Origin: Acinetobacter terrae
GTDB lineage: Bacteria > Pseudomonadota > Gammaproteobacteria > Pseudomonadales > Moraxellaceae
DNA length: 64,000 nucleotides
Direction of reading: 5' to 3'
NCBI RefSeq assembly: GCF_013004375.1
Contig: NZ_JABERI010000005.1
Location: 124,001-188,000, forward strand
A program made the position numbers and the translations under genes. The notes under the pieces are model-generated. The model was not told the DNA's origin. It did no database searches and worked only from the letters and a program-made list of their open reading frames with translations. The stretch's first letter is position 1, and each line of letters starts with the position of its first letter. Below, one piece after another: positions 35,484-44,880 of this stretch.

Positions 35484-35529
35484 ATACTAGGCATGTTCAA
35501 TACTATGCATGTGTTTAATCCTATGCATG
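35484..35529. repeat. Three direct copies of ATNCTANGCATG upstream of pncA
   Basis: ATACTAGGCATG (35484-35495), ATACTATGCATG (35500-35511) and ATCCTATGCATG (35518-35529) are 16 and 18 bases apart. A reverse partial copy (AGCATAG) follows. The rest of 35339-35639 is AT-rich without a gene. Confidence 0.7.
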
Positions 35530-35594
35530 ATTCAAAGCATAGCAGGAAGTTTTTGATTTGTTTGCGGCTGCAGGATAGAAATAAATTTTAAGTT

Positions 35595-35626
35595 AAAAAA
35601 ATAGCCCGCAATCTGCGAGCTATTTT
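35595..35626 (-). terminator. MFS gene terminator
   Basis: ATAGC-CGCA and TGCG-GCTAT arms with one mismatch, followed on the minus strand by a T run, 14 bases after the MFS stop. Confidence 0.65.
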
Positions 35627-35639
35627 ATACATCAAGAAA

Positions 35640-36848
35640 TTAAGCTTGAGTTTGTAAGCGACGAACCAGAATTAACATAAATACAGCTGAAATCACGATA
35701 CAAGGAATGGCTGCTGAAATGACCCCTGCTGCACCAAAACCCGCGGCAAGTAACTGACCTGCAATTGTGGGCCCAAGCATTGCACCAACACGTCCCACGG
35801 CTGATGCCATACCAACACCTGTTGCACGCACTTCAGTTGGGTATACGATACTACCGAAAGCATAAAGTACACCTTGGCAACCAATAACGAATGCACCCAC
35901 CAATGCCGAAGCCATATACATTTGCGTCAATGAACTTGCTGCATTCAAGCAGAACAAACCTGCCAAAATACCACCATACATTAAGATAATCACATACGCT
36001 TTTTTCCAGCGGTCAGTCAGCATACCGAGAATAATCGTACCAACCGTTGCACTCATCATGAAGAAGAACTGTGCAGTACTACCCTCTTTACGGCTAAAGC
36101 CCAGTTCCATAAACAATGAAGGCAACCAGCTCAACATGATGTAAACCACCATCAAGGTGAAGAAGTAGCTCACTGAAATTAAACAGGTGCGCATCACGTT
36201 CTGGCTATTGAATAAATCTTTAAAAGAACCTTGAGTCGTTACTGTAGTCGTTTGAGTTGTATTTTGCGCTTTTAAAAATTCACGTGATTCTGGTAAGAAT
36301 TTAATCATGATTGGAAGCACAATAATCGGCAGCAAACCGCCTAAATAGAAAATGTTTTTCCAATTTGAACCAAAATCTAAACTCGCAATGTAAGACAAAA
36401 TGGCTGCACCTACAGGCATACCGCAATACATCAAACCCACAGCACGACCGCGGTTTTCAGGTTTTACGGCTTCAGAAGCAAGGGTAATTAAGTTTGGCAT
36501 TGCCGCACCTAAACCTGCACCCGCTAAAAAACGAACCAGTAAAAGGCTATTAAAACTGTTTACCCATACGGTACATAAGGTAAATAAGGCAAATACTGCA
36601 ACCGACCAAATCAGTACCTTTTTGCGACCAATACGGTCTGAATATCGTCCACCAATCAGCGCTCCAGGTAATAAACCCAGAATCCCTGCGCTAAAAAACA
36701 CCCCCAATTGCGAACTATCTAAGCCAAAAGATTCACGAATACCGGCTGCTGCAATACCTGCCGCTTGAATATCCAATCCTTCAATCACTGCAATTAAAAA
36801 ACAAATCGCGACGGTAATGACGGAATGTCTGTTATCTGATCTTTCCAT
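35640..36848 (-). CDS. MFS transporter, aromatic acid:H+ symporter family
   Basis: 402 residues from ATG 36848, which has AGGA eight bases ahead; a TTG at 36866 is less likely. Twelve membrane helices. The AAHS signature is present: EGLDIQAAGIAAAGI in helix 1 (Asp used in proton coupling), GGRYSDRIGRKKVL between helices 2 and 3, and RFLAGAGLGAAMPNLITLASE in helix 4. It resembles MhpT/BenK/PcaK-type carriers of benzoate- or phenylpropionate-like acids. No catabolic genes adjoin, so the cargo is open. Confidence 0.86.
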   Translation of the reverse strand: MERSDNRHSVITVAICFLIAVIEGLDIQAAGIAAAGIRESFGLDSSQLGVFFSAGILGLLPGALIGGRYSDRIGRKKVLIWSVAVFALFTLCTVWVNSFNSLLLVRFLAGAGLGAAMPNLITLASEAVKPENRGRAVGLMYCGMPVGAAILSYIASLDFGSNWKNIFYLGGLLPIIVLPIMIKFLPESREFLKAQNTTQTTTVTTQGSFKDLFNSQNVMRTCLISVSYFFTLMVVYIMLSWLPSLFMELGFSRKEGSTAQFFFMMSATVGTIILGMLTDRWKKAYVIILMYGGILAGLFCLNAASSLTQMYMASALVGAFVIGCQGVLYAFGSIVYPTEVRATGVGMASAVGRVGAMLGPTIAGQLLAAGFGAAGVISAAIPCIVISAVFMLILVRRLQTQA

Positions 36849-37574
36849 TGGAAAATCCTTGTTCAATCAGTGTCCAAAATAGAACTCCATCATCCATGAG
36901 TCTGGAAATACAAATAACTACCAATAAGTTGAACAATCTCTAGTTTATGAACAAAAATAATGGATATTTAACGCTTTTAAACCCAATAACTCATAGTCGC
37001 AAAAACACTTAATCGCGATTAATCAGCACAAAAAATTTAACACGACAATCAGGATTTTAATTCTGAAAATCATCCTGCGCGAAAATGGTAAAAATAGATT
37101 AATAGTTTTAACTGATTATTCCTCAAGTTTTTGATGATGATTTTTATCATTTAAACTCTTAGTTTATATAGCTTTTAAGTCTATGCTCATCTTTATTAAA
37201 TCTTAAATCCTGATGTTTTTACCCGGAATTACCAATGTGACTGGCTTTAAAGCACTTTTATGACAGCTTTAGCTGTACTTTTGAACTACACCAACCTGAC
37301 ACTTATATATGATGCTGATTAAAATTTTAGTGGAGCCAGATTTAAAAAAGCTGACTTTTGTATTGTTCAGTAAATTTTTCCATTGCTTTTCATAAAGTTT
37401 TTATATGGTTTGACTAAAGCATATTGTTCTTCATCGTTTGTTCGTTCATAATTTGCATAAGCATTATTCAATTACGCTCAATCGTAGTGAAATTGCTATA
37501 AATCAAAATACGCACCCATCCAAATTTATGTTTTTCTACCTCAGCCGGATGGACAAATAGGATATTTTTTCAAA
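36849..37574. other. Long gene-free interval before dapA
   Basis: About 725 bases of AT-rich DNA between the divergent MFS and dapA genes. No reading frame with protein-like features, no strong hairpin and no terminator stand out. It must contain both promoters. It could be the remnant of a lost gene, but I see nothing that identifies one. Confidence 0.55.
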
Positions 37575-38474
37575 ATGACTCAGCAAGCACAGATCATCCA
37601 AGGTTCAATTGTCGCAATCGTCACTCCGATGTTTGAAGATGGCAGCGTAGATTGGAAGGGTCTAGAAAAGCTCGTTGAGTGGCATATAGCACAAGGTACC
37701 AATAGTATTGTTGCTGTAGGCACAACTGGTGAAGCTTCAACCTTAAGCATGGCAGAACACACAAAAGTCATCGCCGAAATCATTCGTGTAGCCAACAAAC
37801 GTATTCCTGTGATTGCAGGTACGGGTGCGAACTCAACCCATGAAGCGATCGAACTCACCAAAGAAGCCAAAGAACTAGGGGCCGATGCAGCGCTCCTTGT
37901 CACACCTTATTACAACAAACCTACACAAGAAGGCTTATATCAGCACTATAAAGCTATTGCTGAAGCCGTTGATTTACCACAAATTCTTTATAATGTACCG
38001 GGTCGTACTGGCGTCGACATGTTAAATGAAACGGTGATTCGCCTTGCCGACATCCCGCAAATTATTGGGATTAAAGACGCAACCGGTGATGTACCTCGTG
38101 GTCAAGCGCTTATTGAAGGGTTACACGGTAAAGACATGACCGTTTACTCGGGTGATGATGCCACTGCATACCAGTTGATGGGCTTCGGTGCAAAAGGCAA
38201 CATTTCTGTGACTGCCAATGTAGCACCGAAAGAAATGAGCCAGATGTGTGCTGCTGCACTTGCAGGTGATGCAGAACGCGCTGAAGCTTTAAATAATAAA
38301 GTTGCAAATTTACACAATATTCTATTTTGTGAATCCAACCCAATTCCTGTGAAATGGGCACTTCATGAAATGGGATTAATTGGTACCGGTATTCGCTTAC
38401 CATTAACTCCTCTTGCAGAACAATATCGTACACCATTGCGTGAAGCACTGAGCGCTTCTGGTGTCATTAAATAA
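37575..38474 (+). CDS. dapA: 4-Hydroxy-tetrahydrodipicolinate synthase DapA
   Basis: Condenses pyruvate and aspartate semialdehyde, the entry to lysine and meso-diaminopimelate. 299 residues, TIM barrel. Schiff-base Lys167 is in IIGIKDATGD and Tyr139 in LYNVPGRTGVDM. GTTGEASTLSMAEH carries the Thr of the proton relay. The BamC-like lipoprotein follows 13 bases on, the same dapA-nlpB order as in E. coli, so they are probably co-transcribed. Confidence 0.97.
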   Translation: MTQQAQIIQGSIVAIVTPMFEDGSVDWKGLEKLVEWHIAQGTNSIVAVGTTGEASTLSMAEHTKVIAEIIRVANKRIPVIAGTGANSTHEAIELTKEAKELGADAALLVTPYYNKPTQEGLYQHYKAIAEAVDLPQILYNVPGRTGVDMLNETVIRLADIPQIIGIKDATGDVPRGQALIEGLHGKDMTVYSGDDATAYQLMGFGAKGNISVTANVAPKEMSQMCAAALAGDAERAEALNNKVANLHNILFCESNPIPVKWALHEMGLIGTGIRLPLTPLAEQYRTPLREALSASGVIK

Positions 38475-38487
38475 AGAGCACAACACT

Positions 38488-39093
38488 ATGCAATTACGTT
38501 TTGGTTTAACCCTTGCACTTTCAGCATTCAGTTTAGTGGGTTGTAGTTCAATGGGAATCAGCAATGGTTCACTGGATTATAAAAATACTGCAACCCTTGA
38601 ACCCCTGAAATATCCTGAAGGCTCAATGGTTCGACCTGCAACGCCATTGTATCCGTCTCCGATGGTTGACCCACTTGCGATTGAACATGCGCCTCAGCTT
38701 GAAAATAAACGTGGCAACCGTTTTGCTCTACCTCGCCCTGACAAAGCTCAGGCAAATGCGCCAACAGATAGCCAAGATGACAGCACAAATGTCAGTCGTC
38801 CACAATTAGTACGTGATGGAAATCAAAATCCATTGCTCAAAATTGATGGAAATTCTGCTACAATTTGGCAGTACACACTTGCTACCCTCAGCAGCCTTAA
38901 CCATACCATTGTTGGTCAAAGTAAAAATCGTTACGAAGTAACTATTAAGGTAGATCAACAGATCTATGTATTAAGACTGACGTCTGTAGGAACAAGCAAC
39001 AACATAGCTGTGTTCAATGCCGATAATAGCTTTGCAGACCAAGAAAAAGCTGCAGAACTGTTAACCCAGATTTACCAAAATTGGCCAGCCTAG
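38488..39093 (+). CDS. BamC/NlpB-like lipoprotein
   Basis: 201 residues from ATG at 38488. A type II signal peptide ends in FSLVGC, giving a lipidated Cys. A long unstructured stretch (about 40-110, rich in Pro, Asn and Asp) precedes a small globular domain (LLKIDGNSATIWQYTLATLSSLNHTIVGQSKNRYEVTI). Position behind dapA and this layout fit NlpB/BamC, a part of the outer-membrane assembly machine, though it is shorter than E. coli BamC (344). The stop codon TAG is inside the stem of its own terminator. Confidence 0.75.
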   Translation: MQLRFGLTLALSAFSLVGCSSMGISNGSLDYKNTATLEPLKYPEGSMVRPATPLYPSPMVDPLAIEHAPQLENKRGNRFALPRPDKAQANAPTDSQDDSTNVSRPQLVRDGNQNPLLKIDGNSATIWQYTLATLSSLNHTIVGQSKNRYEVTIKVDQQIYVLRLTSVGTSNNIAVFNADNSFADQEKAAELLTQIYQNWPA

Positions 39094-39113
39094 TCGTACT
39101 AGGCATTTTTTTT
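39088..39113 (+). terminator. Terminator overlapping the lipoprotein stop codon
   Basis: GCCTAG (39088-39093, containing the stop) pairs with CTAGGC (39099-39104) and is followed by A and nine T. It separates dapA-nlpB from purC. Confidence 0.85.
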
Positions 39114-39129
39114 TGAAAAAGGTTCCCCC

Positions 39130-39849
39130 ATGTTGAAACAAACCTTGCTCTATACTGGTAAAGCGAAATCTGTTTATGAAACAGACAGTGCAGATCACCT
39201 AATCCTAGTCTTCCGTGACGATGCATCTGCATTTAACGGCGAAAAAATCGAACAGCTGGATCGTAAAGGCAAGGTGAACAACCGTTTTAACGCCTTCATC
39301 ATGGAAAAATTGGCTGCTGCTGGCATTGAAACTCACTTTGAAAAACTTCTTTCTCCGACTGAAGTTTTAGTGAAAAAATTGAAAATGGTTCCTGTTGAAT
39401 GTGTGATTCGTAACTACGCAGCAGGTAGCTTGTGCCGTCGTTTAGGCGTGGAAGAAGGTAAAGAGCTTGTTCCGCCTACTTTCGAATTGTTCTTCAAAGA
39501 CGATGCTCTTGGCGATCCAATGGTCAACGAATCTCAAGCGATTGCTTTGGGTTGGGCGACTGCTGAACAACTTGAACAAATGAAAGTACTGACTTATAAA
39601 GTAAATGGCGTACTTAAAGATTTGTTCGACAAAGGCAACATGCTGCTTGTTGACTTCAAACTCGAATTTGGTGTGTTCCATGACCGTATTGTTCTTGGTG
39701 ATGAATTCTCTCCAGACGGTTGCCGTCTATGGGACAAAGACACCAAGAAAAAACTCGACAAAGACCGTTTCCGTCAAGGTTTAGGCGGTGTTGTTGAAGC
39801 TTATGAAGAAGTAGCTACACGTTTAGGTATTGATCTTTCTGATATCTAA
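39130..39849 (+). CDS. purC: Phosphoribosylaminoimidazole-succinocarboxamide synthase PurC
   Basis: SAICAR synthetase: joins aspartate to CAIR with ATP in purine synthesis. 239 residues. [12 protein letters not shown] is the ATP loop, [19 protein letters not shown] and [11 protein letters not shown] follow, then [19 protein letters not shown] and [30 protein letters not shown] with substrate contacts. All signature blocks are intact. It starts 36 bases after the lipoprotein gene but behind a strong terminator, so it may rely on read-through or its own promoter. Confidence 0.97.
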   Translation: MLKQTLLYTGKAKSVYETDSADHLILVFRDDASAFNGEKIEQLDRKGKVNNRFNAFIMEKLAAAGIETHFEKLLSPTEVLVKKLKMVPVECVIRNYAAGSLCRRLGVEEGKELVPPTFELFFKDDALGDPMVNESQAIALGWATAEQLEQMKVLTYKVNGVLKDLFDKGNMLLVDFKLEFGVFHDRIVLGDEFSPDGCRLWDKDTKKKLDKDRFRQGLGGVVEAYEEVATRLGIDLSDI

Positions 39850-39864
39850 TCAGTACGCTGATTC

Positions 39865-39894
39865 AAAAAACCGAGCCTGATGGCTCGGTTTTTT
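39865..39894 (+). terminator. purC terminator
   Basis: CCGAGCC/GGCTCGG around TGAT with T6 after it. Confidence 0.85.
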
Positions 39895-40049
39895 ATTGCG
39901 AATTCATGATCCAAAATTGATTTTAAGATATCTAAGGCTTCTATAAAAAAGACTGCGTATATTCATCGAAACCAAGTGAACAAAAAATTATTCTCGATAA
40001 AATATAAAGTATTAAAAAAGGCTCTTTTCAGAACCTTTTAATGTAATTA

Positions 40050-41324
40050 TTACTGCTGTTGTTGTTCCTGCTGCCAACGACGTTGTTGAAGTTTTTCACC
40101 TTCCACTTCACGTTTATTTCGAGCTGACTCATATAGCTTTGTGCCTTTCAATTCAGGCGGCAAATATTCTTGCAAGACAAAATGCTCTGGGTAATTGTGC
40201 GGATAAAGATAATCCACGCCATAGCCCTGCTCTTTCATCAATTTGGTCGGTGCATTTCGTAGATGCAATGGTACGGGTAAATTCGCGGTTTTTTCAGCTA
40301 AATCTAAAGCCTTGTTAATGGCTAAATAAGTACTGTTACTTTTGGCACTGGTTGCCAAATACACGGCACATTGCCCCAAAATAATCCGGCATTCCGGCAT
40401 ACCCACGGCTTGTACCGAACGGAAACATTCTCCTGCCAGAAGTAAGGCGTTCGGGTTGGAGTTACCAATATCTTCAGACGCTGCAATCAGCATACGACGT
40501 GCAATAAAAACCGGATCTTCACCGCCTTTAAGCATGCGGGCCATCCAATATAATGTCGCATCCGGATCACTACCGCGAATCGACTTAATAAAAGCAGAAA
40601 CCAGATCATAGTGCTGCTCACCGGATTTGTCATAGCGGGCAATGTTCTGCTGCGCGACTTTCACCACAATTGCATTGGTAATGATATTTTCAAGTTCTGG
40701 TTCAAAGGTGCTGGCGATGAGATCGAGCAGGTTGAGTGCCTTACGTGCATCTCCCGCAGCAAATTGAATCAGTGCTTCATATTCTTCAATTTGAATAGAT
40801 CGTTCTTTTAAAAAAGCATCATTTTGCAATGCTTGATTCAATAAAGTTTGAATCGCATCAGCATCTAAAGCATTCAGGCTATACACTTGACAACGTGATA
40901 ACAACGCACTATTCACTTCAAAGGAAGGGTTTTCTGTGGTTGCACCAATCAGCGTAATTTTGCCCTTTTCCACTGCATTCAATAAGGCATCTTGTTGTGA
41001 CTTATTAAAACGGTGGATTTCATCAATAAACACCACAGGTTTTAGTAAATCACCACTTTCAGCAATGATTTCACGGAGTTCTTTCACGCCCGTATTCAAG
41101 GCAGATAAACTGATAAAAGTTCGATCAACCGCCTGTGCAAGCAGCAAAGCAATAGTGGTTTTCCCGACTCCCGGTGGACCCCAAAAAATAATCGAGGGTA
41201 AATGCCCTTGATCAATCATTTGGCGTAAAGGAGCCTGATCACCTAATAAATGATCTTGACCAATAATTTCTGATAAATCACGCGGACGAAGCCGTTCAGG
41301 AAGTGGAATATGACTATCTGACAT
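40050..41324 (-). CDS. rarA: Replication-associated recombination protein RarA (MgsA)
   Basis: AAA+ ATPase related to clamp loaders that acts at stalled forks. 424 residues. Walker A is GPPGVGKTTIALLLAQ (about 50-65), Walker B IDEIHRFNKSQQDALL, sensor 1 IGATTENPSFEVNSALLSRC. The C-terminal MgsA tetramerisation region includes SFIKSIRGSDPDATLYWMARMLKGGEDP (shown in part) and YLAINKALDLAEK. It ends in a Gln-rich tail (RRWQQEQQQQ). Stand-alone; a weak hairpin at 40014-40039 may terminate it. Confidence 0.95.
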   Translation of the reverse strand: MSDSHIPLPERLRPRDLSEIIGQDHLLGDQAPLRQMIDQGHLPSIIFWGPPGVGKTTIALLLAQAVDRTFISLSALNTGVKELREIIAESGDLLKPVVFIDEIHRFNKSQQDALLNAVEKGKITLIGATTENPSFEVNSALLSRCQVYSLNALDADAIQTLLNQALQNDAFLKERSIQIEEYEALIQFAAGDARKALNLLDLIASTFEPELENIITNAIVVKVAQQNIARYDKSGEQHYDLVSAFIKSIRGSDPDATLYWMARMLKGGEDPVFIARRMLIAASEDIGNSNPNALLLAGECFRSVQAVGMPECRIILGQCAVYLATSAKSNSTYLAINKALDLAEKTANLPVPLHLRNAPTKLMKEQGYGVDYLYPHNYPEHFVLQEYLPPELKGTKLYESARNKREVEGEKLQQRRWQQEQQQQ

Positions 41325-41625
41325 CTTGTTATTTCTTGAGTGTGCTTAAAACAAGTCTACTATGTAATTTTAATATCGCGTATTTCAATTGAAATGTTTT
41401 ACAAAAAAATCATACTGTTTTTTAAAAGGATGGGCAATATTATTGATCATTATTGTGTCTGTTGTCTGAATTTACTTTTAAATAGAACCAAGTAGATTTA
41501 CTGTGATAATCAATATTAAGAAAAATATGCTTAATAATTCCACTTCTTATTTATGAAGTACATAATCATTGCGTGAAATGCATGACGCTTTTTGACATTT
41601 TGGTCGTTTTTAATGGGTGAGCTGC
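41325..41625. other. Gene-free divergent interval rarA - GGDEF gene
   Basis: About 300 AT-rich bases with no gene-like frame and no hairpin I would trust. Confidence 0.5.
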
Positions 41626-43763
41626 ATGAAATATATTTTCAAAAACAAGCCAGTACCGCTTACACAGAATTTTAAAATTAAGCCAGATCACACCACTCAA
41701 GCCAATAATGCTCAATTAAATACAGAAAATTTAATTCTTCAAAATGTATTAGATCAATTACCGCAACTCATCTGGGTGAAAAATAGACAGAATAAACATT
41801 ATTATAATCAAGCGCTTTGTGACTATATTGGTATCAATCTTAATCTACACGACGCTGATGATTGTAAAAAATTCATTCACCCTGAAGATTTCGAACATTT
41901 CAGTATTCTTTGGCAACAAGCCCTAAAAACACAACAAACTTTCGAAAAAGAATGCCGGATTAAACATCATGAAAAGGGCTATCGGGTGTGTTTGATTACC
42001 GTGCAACATCCGCAAAATTTAGACAATACTGAATGGATGATTACAGCAACCGACATTCATGATCACTATTTAAAGCAATTTGAACTGAATCAACAGGTTC
42101 ATGCACAAAGCAAAATGCTCGATGCCAGCATGGATTGTATTAAGCTTTTGACACCAGATGGCCGTGTTAGCCATATGAATCGTTCAGGTTGTCTTGCTTT
42201 AGGTGTACCGCTAAGTGAAAAAAAGTTTGGTATGCCTTGGCTCAACTTATTGCCTGAGAATATTCAAAATTCAGGACAACAGGCTTTAACTCATGTCGCA
42301 AAAGGTAAAAATGTTCGTTTTGATGGCATGAATATCATTCCAGGTCAAAGGCCGCAATATTGGGATAATATTTTAACCCCGGTGCAAAATGAAGATGGTT
42401 CAATACAAAGCATTCTCTGTGTCTCTCGAGATATTAGCCAACAAAAAATTGCTGAAAAAAGCCTGCAACAATTCATCGAAATAGATGAATTAACCGGTTT
42501 ATATAATCGCCGGGCATTTAATAAAATTTTCAAAAAGACCATTCAAAATGCACGCCATCAAAACCAATCGATTGGCTTTTTGCTGATTGATTTAGACTAT
42601 TTCAAGCATATCAATGACACTCTGGGACATATCGCGGGCGATCATCTGCTGCAGATTTTAGGTCAACGTTTCAGTGATTGTTTTAAAGATGAAATCGTTG
42701 TTGCACGCCTAGGCGGGGATGAATTTGCCATTATTGTGCCTCATCTGAACGATGAAGCTGAATTATTCGAAATTGCAAAAACAGCTCGGCAACAGCTGGA
42801 TATCCCGATTTGCTATGCAGGACAATATATTAATGGCGGGATGAGTGTCGGCTGTGCCATTTATCCTCGCGATGCACAAAATAGTTCAAATTTACTGCGA
42901 TGTGCAGATGTAGCACTCAATGATCTTAAAATCAGCGGTCGCGGTGGTATCCAAATGTTTAAGCGTGCCATGTTCCAGACCATAGAGCTCACCACCAAAC
43001 AACTCTCGCTCGCCCGAGCCATTATCCACAATGATAAAATTATTCCGTTCTATCAACCCAAAGTCAGTCTGAAAGATGGAACAGTCACCGGTTTTGAGGC
43101 TTTACTGCGCTGATATGATGTAGAAGATCAAATCCAACTTCCTTCACATATTTTTTCAGCTTTTCAGGACTATGAACTGGCAACGCGAATCAGCGAGATC
43201 ATGCAGTTAAAAGTGTTTAATGATATGACCGAATGGCGTGAATCTGGACTGGAACTTTTACCCATTTCAATCAATGCCGCACCGGTCGAATTCTTAAGAG
43301 ATAACTACGCAGAAACGCTTTTAAACAGACTCGCTCAGTTTAATATTCCCCATGAAATGGTTGAAATTGAAATTACTGAACAAAGCCTTTCGGAACGTGG
43401 CTCTGACTATGTCATTCGCGCACTGACGCTATTAAAACAAGCAGCTATTCGCATGATTTTGGTACAGGACATTCATCTTTAACACGCTTAAGAAACTATC
43501 CGGTCGATTGCCTTAAAATAGATCGTAACTTTATAGAAAACATCCACGATGACCCTTCATCATTGGCCATTGTCAAAGCGATTAGCCAAATTGGTGCCAG
43601 CATTTCCCTGGAGATATTGGTTGAAGGTATCGAACATTTAGAACAAGTGGATGCGTTGAAAGCATGTGATTGTCATACTGGACAAGGTTTTTATTTTTAT
43701 CGTCCCATGCCCTCTACTAATGCCACTCAACTGTTACAACCTGTGATGATAGCTCAATCTTAA
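41626..43763 (+). pseudogene. PAS-PAS-GGDEF-EAL protein gene broken by a stop and a frameshift
   Basis: Originally about 710 residues. Two PAS-like regions (LDQLPQLIWVKNRQNKHYYNQ; MLDASMDCIKLLTPDGRVSHMN) lead to a GGDEF domain with LLIDLDYFKHIND and an intact GGDEF at about residues 363-367; no RxxD I-site precedes it. The EAL domain starts with FEALLR, then TGA at 43111-43113 stands where EAL proteins have Trp. The frame continues with YDVEDQIQLPSHIFSAF. Near 43453 bases are missing: AAIRM is followed out of frame by DFGTGHSSLTRLRNYP, so the usual DDFGTG has lost an Asp. The last part ends at 43763 (GIEHLEQVDAL, GQGFYFYRPMPS). The first 495 codons remain open and may still make a cyclase. 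Start ATG 41626 has GGTGAG before it. Confidence 0.88.
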
Positions 43764-43889
43764 GCCGTAACTATGTTATAAAATCTTCTCGAAAAACAAG
43801 TGGTTATGCGGATACTAATGCCTTATTAAGACCACATGGTTTAGAGATGATATCCAAACAGACGTTTTTAAGTTATTGAGCCAATCAGA

Positions 43890-44342
43890 TTAACGCACCC
43901 AACGGACAATATATTCTTCAAGATCATCTTCATTGACTTCGACTTCTGAAATACAGCGTCCTGCTGCCGACTTTTTCGCTTTAATTACACTCTCACGTGT
44001 ACCGGTATTTAAATAATGCCAAGACGGTAATTTCTTGCCTTCTTTTAAGCGGCGGTAAGCGCAACTCGGTGGTAACCAGTGAATTGTCTCTAATTTTTCA
44101 GGAGTCAGTTGAATACAATCAGGAACATAGTCAAGACGCTGTGCATAATTGCTACAACGCGCTGTTTTACAATCTAAAAGTTTGCACGACACTTTGGTAT
44201 AGGCCACTTCGCCGAGTTCTTCATCTTCCAGTTTGATCAGACAACATAAACCACAGCCATCACAAAGTGCCTCCCACTCGGTGGGATTCAGTTCCGCTAA
44301 AGGATATTTTTTCCAAAATTCCGGACGTAATTGTTCAGTCAT
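43890..44342 (-). CDS. YcgN-like cysteine-cluster protein (UPF0260)
   Basis: 150 residues, cytosolic. The cysteine cluster is clear: ALCDGCGLCCLIKLEDEE, VSCKLLDCKTARCSNY and VPDCIQL, which would suit a metal or iron-sulfur site. WLPPSCAYRRLKEGKKLPSWHYL is the other conserved block. Length matches E. coli YcgN. Function is not established. It lies behind the ruined EAL gene, convergent with it. Confidence 0.9.
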   Translation of the reverse strand: MTEQLRPEFWKKYPLAELNPTEWEALCDGCGLCCLIKLEDEELGEVAYTKVSCKLLDCKTARCSNYAQRLDYVPDCIQLTPEKLETIHWLPPSCAYRRLKEGKKLPSWHYLNTGTRESVIKAKKSAAGRCISEVEVNEDDLEEYIVRWVR

Positions 44343-44535
44343 AAAACTAAAAAGAAGGAGAAGTTAGGCATTATTATAACGTGTTCAAGTTCACAATGTA
44401 TGGATGTTATTTTTACTTTGAATCATATATTTACTGTCAAAGTGAACATTTTTTAAACACAAGCATAACACTTTTAGGAATTTCTACGCCCTATACTGAA
44501 TCTACTTTGAAAACAACAACACATGGAGAAAGCTT

Positions 44536-44694
44536 ATGTTTCGTTGGGCGATTATTTTTGCAGTGATTGCACTTATAGCCAGTCTACTAGGTTTCGCTGG
44601 TGTCGCAGGTTTATCTAAAGATTTTGCAATTATCTTACTCGTCGTTGCGGTTATTTTAGCAATCGTCGGCTTCCTTTCCCGAGGAAAAATATAA
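44536..44694 (+). CDS. DUF1328 micro-protein (YtjA-like)
   Basis: 52 residues, mostly membrane: [20 protein letters not shown], then [11 protein letters not shown], then a second helix [16 protein letters not shown] and a basic end SRGKI. This is the DUF1328/YtjA pattern. ATGGAGAAAGCTT before the ATG gives a good ribosome site (GGAGAA). Two-helix inner-membrane protein, unknown role; such genes are often stress-induced in other bacteria. A terminator follows at 44729-44752. Confidence 0.93.
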   Translation: MFRWAIIFAVIALIASLLGFAGVAGLSKDFAIILLVVAVILAIVGFLSRGKI

Positions 44695-44728
44695 TTCCTC
44701 ATGTTTAAAAAACATATTAAATCTCGTC

Positions 44729-44752
44729 AAAAGAGCCTATTTAGGCTCTTTT
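44729..44752 (+). terminator. DUF1328 gene terminator
   Basis: AAAAGAGCCTA pairs with TAGGCTCTTTT around TT, with further T after it. Confidence 0.85.
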
Positions 44753-44781
44753 TTCATATTAAAAATTCAGCTCTTGCATCA

Positions 44782-44841
44782 TAAAAAAACCTGAATTAAA
44801 TTGAGCAAAATTAAAGTAATTTTCACCCATTTAATTCAGGT
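44782..44841 (-). terminator. murJ terminator candidate
   Basis: A 13-base stem, ACCTGAATTAAAT (44789-44801) with ATTTAATTCAGGT (44829-44841), with a T run after it on the minus strand. The loop is long (27 bases). Confidence 0.65.
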
Positions 44842-44880
44842 CACTCTTTCAGGATAAAGGATAGATTCTTTATCTATTCC

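Noticed and set aside
36849-37574. A lost or hidden gene in the long gap before dapA
   Set aside because: I looked in all frames for recognisable residues and found none; only AT-rich DNA is visible.
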